NCBI GenBank assembly: GCA_016882165.1
Contig: VHBV01000072.1
Span: 1 to 6,730, forward strand
From: Candidatus Pelagibacterales bacterium
GTDB taxonomy: Bacteria > Pseudomonadota > Alphaproteobacteria > Rickettsiales > UBA1997
DNA: 6,730 nt
Direction of reading: 5' to 3'
Part shown: positions 5,078 to 6,730 of the stretch, piece after piece
Numbering within the stretch: the stretch's first letter is position 1
How the letters are laid out: each line of letters opens with the position of its first letter
Position numbers and translations under genes: made by a program
Notes under the pieces: model-generated
Seen by the model: only the letters and a program-made list of their open reading frames with translations
Databases searched by the model: none
Told to the model about the DNA's origin: nothing

Positions 5078-5809
5078 CTAAAAATTAACTTGTCCAAAAA
5101 CTCTTTTTGCCACAACAGCAACTATTACTTCTTTTGCGCCTGCTTTTTTTAGAACTTTTGCACAATTATCCAAGGTTGCACCTGTTGTCATAACATCATC
5201 AACTAATAAGATTTTTTTGTTTTTTATTAAGTCTATATATGCATCATTAAACAAAAATGCATTTTTTAAATTTCTCTCTCTTTCTTTCCTTTTTAAAGAG
5301 GCCTGATTAGCGGTATTCTTAATCCTAAAAATCAAGTTGTAATAAAGTGGTTTTTTAAATTTATTAGAAATTTCTTTTGCTAGCAAAATTGATTGATTAA
5401 ATTTTCTTATTCTTAATCTTTTTTTGTGCAGTGGTACTGCTGCTATAATATCAAAATTATTTGTTTCTAAAGCAATTTTGCTGAATAAAAGAGGGGCTAG
5501 TTTTTTTGCTAAATATGAATTATCATAATATTTAAAGTTTTTTATGATTTTTCTGATAACTAAATTATAACGTAAAGCAACAATTGTTTTGTCAAAATAG
5601 GGCTTAAAACTTAAGCATCTTGGGCAAGATAAATTATCATCAATCTTATAATCAAAAGGTTGAGAACAAATTTTACATTTAGGTTCAGTTATGAATTGCA
5701 ATTTTTGCCAACATTGGCTACAAAATAAACCTTCTTGTCCAATCAGAATTTTACAAGATAAACACTGATTTGGAAAAATAATTTCAGCAATTTTTTTAAG
5801 TAATTTCAT
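5078..5809 (-). CDS. comF: ComF family phosphoribosyltransferase-like protein
   Basis: This 243-residue protein has the standard ComF layout. The N-terminal double zinc ribbon shows four Cys pairs: C16/C19, C30/C33, C45/C48 and C62/C65. The phosphoribosyltransferase-type domain follows, with VPLHKKRLRIRKFNQS (125-140) matching the family 'VPLHxxRxxxRGFNQ' block, and VDDVMTTGAT (203-212) forming the PRPP-binding loop. ComF proteins are linked to DNA uptake and transformation in Gram-positive and some Gram-negative bacteria, but the enzymatic reaction is not established, and in alphaproteobacteria the gene is often kept without other competence genes. No other competence gene lies in this window. 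The length is normal and no key residue is missing, apart from G to K in the RGFNQ motif (RKFNQ, 135-139). The start codon lies 8 bp from that of the divergent methyltransferase gene. No Shine-Dalgarno is seen. Confidence 0.9.
   Translation of the reverse strand: MKLLKKIAEIIFPNQCLSCKILIGQEGLFCSQCWQKLQFITEPKCKICSQPFDYKIDDNLSCPRCLSFKPYFDKTIVALRYNLVIRKIIKNFKYYDNSYLAKKLAPLLFSKIALETNNFDIIAAVPLHKKRLRIRKFNQSILLAKEISNKFKKPLYYNLIFRIKNTANQASLKRKERERNLKNAFLFNDAYIDLIKNKKILLVDDVMTTGATLDNCAKVLKKAGAKEVIVAVVAKRVFGQVNF
5735..5762 (+). promoter_or_regulatory. Weak candidate promoter for the methyltransferase gene, inside comF
   Basis: TTGTCC (5735-5740) and GATAAA (5757-5762) are separated by 16 nt; each matches its consensus at four of six positions. 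Transcription would begin near 5769, about 50 nt before the GTG start. It lies inside the 5' coding part of comF, which is forced by the 8-bp gap between the genes. Confidence 0.2.
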
Positions 5810-5817
5810 TTTTTTTA

Positions 5818-6612
5818 GTGGTGGATCAAATATTTGACAGGGTTTTATTAAGACAAAATAGAAAACGTTTTGCCAAGGTTTTCTCTGATTTTAATTTTTT
5901 GCATGTTGAAATTGCAAATAAAATTATTGAAAGCGTCAGTTTTATCAATCGCAATTTTGACTCTATTTTAGAAATTGGTGCCAGAAATGGTTACTTGGGC
6001 CAAGAAATTGCTTTGCAAAAAAATAGTAAAAATTTAGTTCAAACTGAGATTTGCGAAGCAAATTTTGAAAATTTTTTAAAAAATAAAGTTATTGCTGATG
6101 ACGAGTTTTTACCTTTTAAACCTGAAAGTTTTGATTTGATTGTTAGTTCTCTAAATTTTCACCATATAAACCTTGTTCCTCAATTTTTGTTGCAAGTAAA
6201 AGAATTACTGAAAAAAGATGGTATCTTTATTGCAGCTTTTTTTGGTGAAGAAAATTTATCAGAATTAGTCGATATAATTTTTAAGACTGAATCTGAACTT
6301 TATGGCGGAATCTCTCCAAGAACTATGCCTACAATTGAAGTAAAAACAGCAGCTAACTTGTTGCAAAAAGCAGGTTTTAAAAATTCAATTTCTGACTTTG
6401 AGAAATTTGAAGTAGATTATAAATATCCATTAAAACTCTTACAAGATTTGCAAAAAATGGGGCAGGCTAATATTTTGCACCAAAGATCACGAAAATTCTT
6501 TAATAGAAAATTCTTAAATCAGTTTTGTCAAAATTATCGTGAAAAATACGAACAAGAAGATAAAACTGTTAAAGCGACTTTTGAGATTGTTAGTGTAATT
6601 GGGTGGAAATGA
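5818..6612 (+). CDS. SAM-dependent methyltransferase, NDUFAF5 / BioC-like
   Basis: This 264-residue protein fits the class I methyltransferase subgroup that includes the complex I assembly factor NDUFAF5. IFDRVLLRQNRKRF (5-18) matches the conserved N-terminus 'FDR...RxR'. ILEIGARNGYLG (50-61) is the SAM-binding motif I. FDLIVSSLNFHHINLVPQFL (105-124) is the motif IV region, followed by LKKDGIFIAAFFGE (131-144). SPRTMPTIEVKTAANLLQKAGF (166-187) and the tail ATFEIVSVIGWK (253-264) are characteristic of the NDUFAF5 subgroup. NDUFAF5 modifies an arginine of the NDUFS7 subunit of complex I; whether the bacterial protein does the same is inference. BioC, in biotin synthesis, is the main alternative, but the tail motifs favour NDUFAF5. 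The start is GTG 5818, or the adjacent GTG 5821; an in-frame TAA at 5797-5799 limits extension. Neither has a Shine-Dalgarno. The divergent comF neighbour is a pairing seen in many alphaproteobacteria. Confidence 0.85.
   Translation: MVDQIFDRVLLRQNRKRFAKVFSDFNFLHVEIANKIIESVSFINRNFDSILEIGARNGYLGQEIALQKNSKNLVQTEICEANFENFLKNKVIADDEFLPFKPESFDLIVSSLNFHHINLVPQFLLQVKELLKKDGIFIAAFFGEENLSELVDIIFKTESELYGGISPRTMPTIEVKTAANLLQKAGFKNSISDFEKFEVDYKYPLKLLQDLQKMGQANILHQRSRKFFNRKFLNQFCQNYREKYEQEDKTVKATFEIVSVIGWK
5847..5876 (-). promoter_or_regulatory. Candidate comF promoter inside the methyltransferase gene
   Basis: On the minus strand TTGGCA (5876-5871, five of six matches) is followed after 18 nt by CTTAAT (5852-5847, four of six). 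Transcription would begin near 5840, giving a leader of about 30 nt before the comF ATG at 5809. The site lies within the first 20 codons of the divergent methyltransferase gene. Confidence 0.3.
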
Positions 6613-6632
6613 AATTAGGCATAACTATGCAC

Positions 6633-6724
6633 TGTCATTCTGAGCGAAGCCCAAGAGCTTTGTCATTCTGAGCGAAGCCCAAGAGTTTTGTCATTCTGAG
6701 CGAAGCGAAGAATCTCAGGAGTTT
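6633..6724. repeat. Three-copy tandem array of a TCATTCTGAGCGAAGC-type repeat
   Basis: Copies begin at 6633, 6661 and 6689, exactly 28 nt apart. Units 1 and 2 (28 nt) differ at one base. Unit 3 shares the first 18 bases (TGTCATTCTGAGCGAAGC) but is 36 nt long, through 6724; it matches units 1 and 2 again over its last 10 bases with two changes, as if units 1 and 2 had lost eight bases (GAAGAATC). Unit 3 can form ATTCT/AGAAT or CTGAG/CTCAG pairings, which exclude each other. Sequences of this type occur as dispersed intergenic repeats in unrelated bacteria. The array starts 20 nt after the methyltransferase stop, and more copies may lie beyond the right edge. Confidence 0.85.
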
Positions 6725-6730
6725 GATTTC

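Noticed and set aside
6480..6530. Direct repeat GAAAATTCTT near the end of the methyltransferase gene
   Set aside because: It encodes RKFFNRKFLN, a short lysine/phenylalanine-rich helix in an AT-rich gene; codon bias explains it.
5818..6612. DNA or restriction-system methyltransferase
   Set aside because: Motif IV is not of the DPPY/NPPY type, and the N- and C-terminal blocks match the NDUFAF5/BioC-type group. The YgjP-like protein, sometimes found near restriction genes, has no such partner here.
6633..6724. CRISPR array
   Set aside because: Units are contiguous with only about 10 variable bases between the 18-base shared cores. There are no unique spacers of 25-40 nt and no cas genes nearby.

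Overview
The window is ordinary chromosomal DNA from an AT-rich bacterium (roughly 30 % GC by eye). The best guess is an alphaproteobacterium of the Rickettsiales or a similar host-associated lineage. That guess rests on lysine- and asparagine-rich proteins, near-absent Shine-Dalgarno sequences, an M16 processing-peptidase tail, a DUF1674 (SDHAF4-type) protein, a MaeB malic enzyme, and a ComF / NDUFAF5-type methyltransferase pair of the kind found in alphaproteobacteria. No species can be named from the sequence alone.

Layout. (1) 2-343 (+): the last 113 codons of an M16 zinc peptidase. (2) 385-1146 (+): a YgjP-like metallopeptidase with a TTG start and the only well-placed Shine-Dalgarno in the window; its coding sequence holds a 13-bp perfect inverted repeat. 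(3) On the minus strand, read right to left: maeB (4041-1762), a 123-residue Gly-rich protein of unknown function (1741-1370) and a DUF1674 protein (1368-1168). The gaps are 20 nt and 1 nt, so these look like one operon. The operon converges on the YgjP-like gene with only 21 bp between stop codons. (4) 4042-4178: a divergent promoter region with a 56-nt hairpin that has a 15-bp perfect stem. (5) 4179-4934 (+): an AmpD/AmiD-type amidase with a C-terminal peptidoglycan-binding-like region. (6) 5078-5809 (-): ComF-family phosphoribosyltransferase, and 5818-6612 (+): an NDUFAF5/BioC-like methyltransferase. Their start codons are only 8 bp apart. (7) 6633-6724: three copies of a 28-36-nt repeat of the widespread TCATTCTGAGCGAAGC type, running towards the right edge.

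Functionally the genes are mostly central metabolism and envelope upkeep. MaeB makes pyruvate and NADPH from malate. The DUF1674 protein probably helps assemble succinate dehydrogenase, an adjacent TCA-cycle step, which gives the operon some metabolic sense. The amidase trims or recycles peptidoglycan. The methyltransferase resembles the complex I assembly factor NDUFAF5. I found no defence system, toxin-antitoxin pair, transposase, tRNA, rRNA or CRISPR array. The items most worth a second look are the 56-nt leader hairpin before maeB, the palindrome inside the YgjP-like gene, the Cys-bearing N-terminus of the DUF1674 protein, the unknown Gly-rich protein between maeB and DUF1674, and the terminal repeat array.
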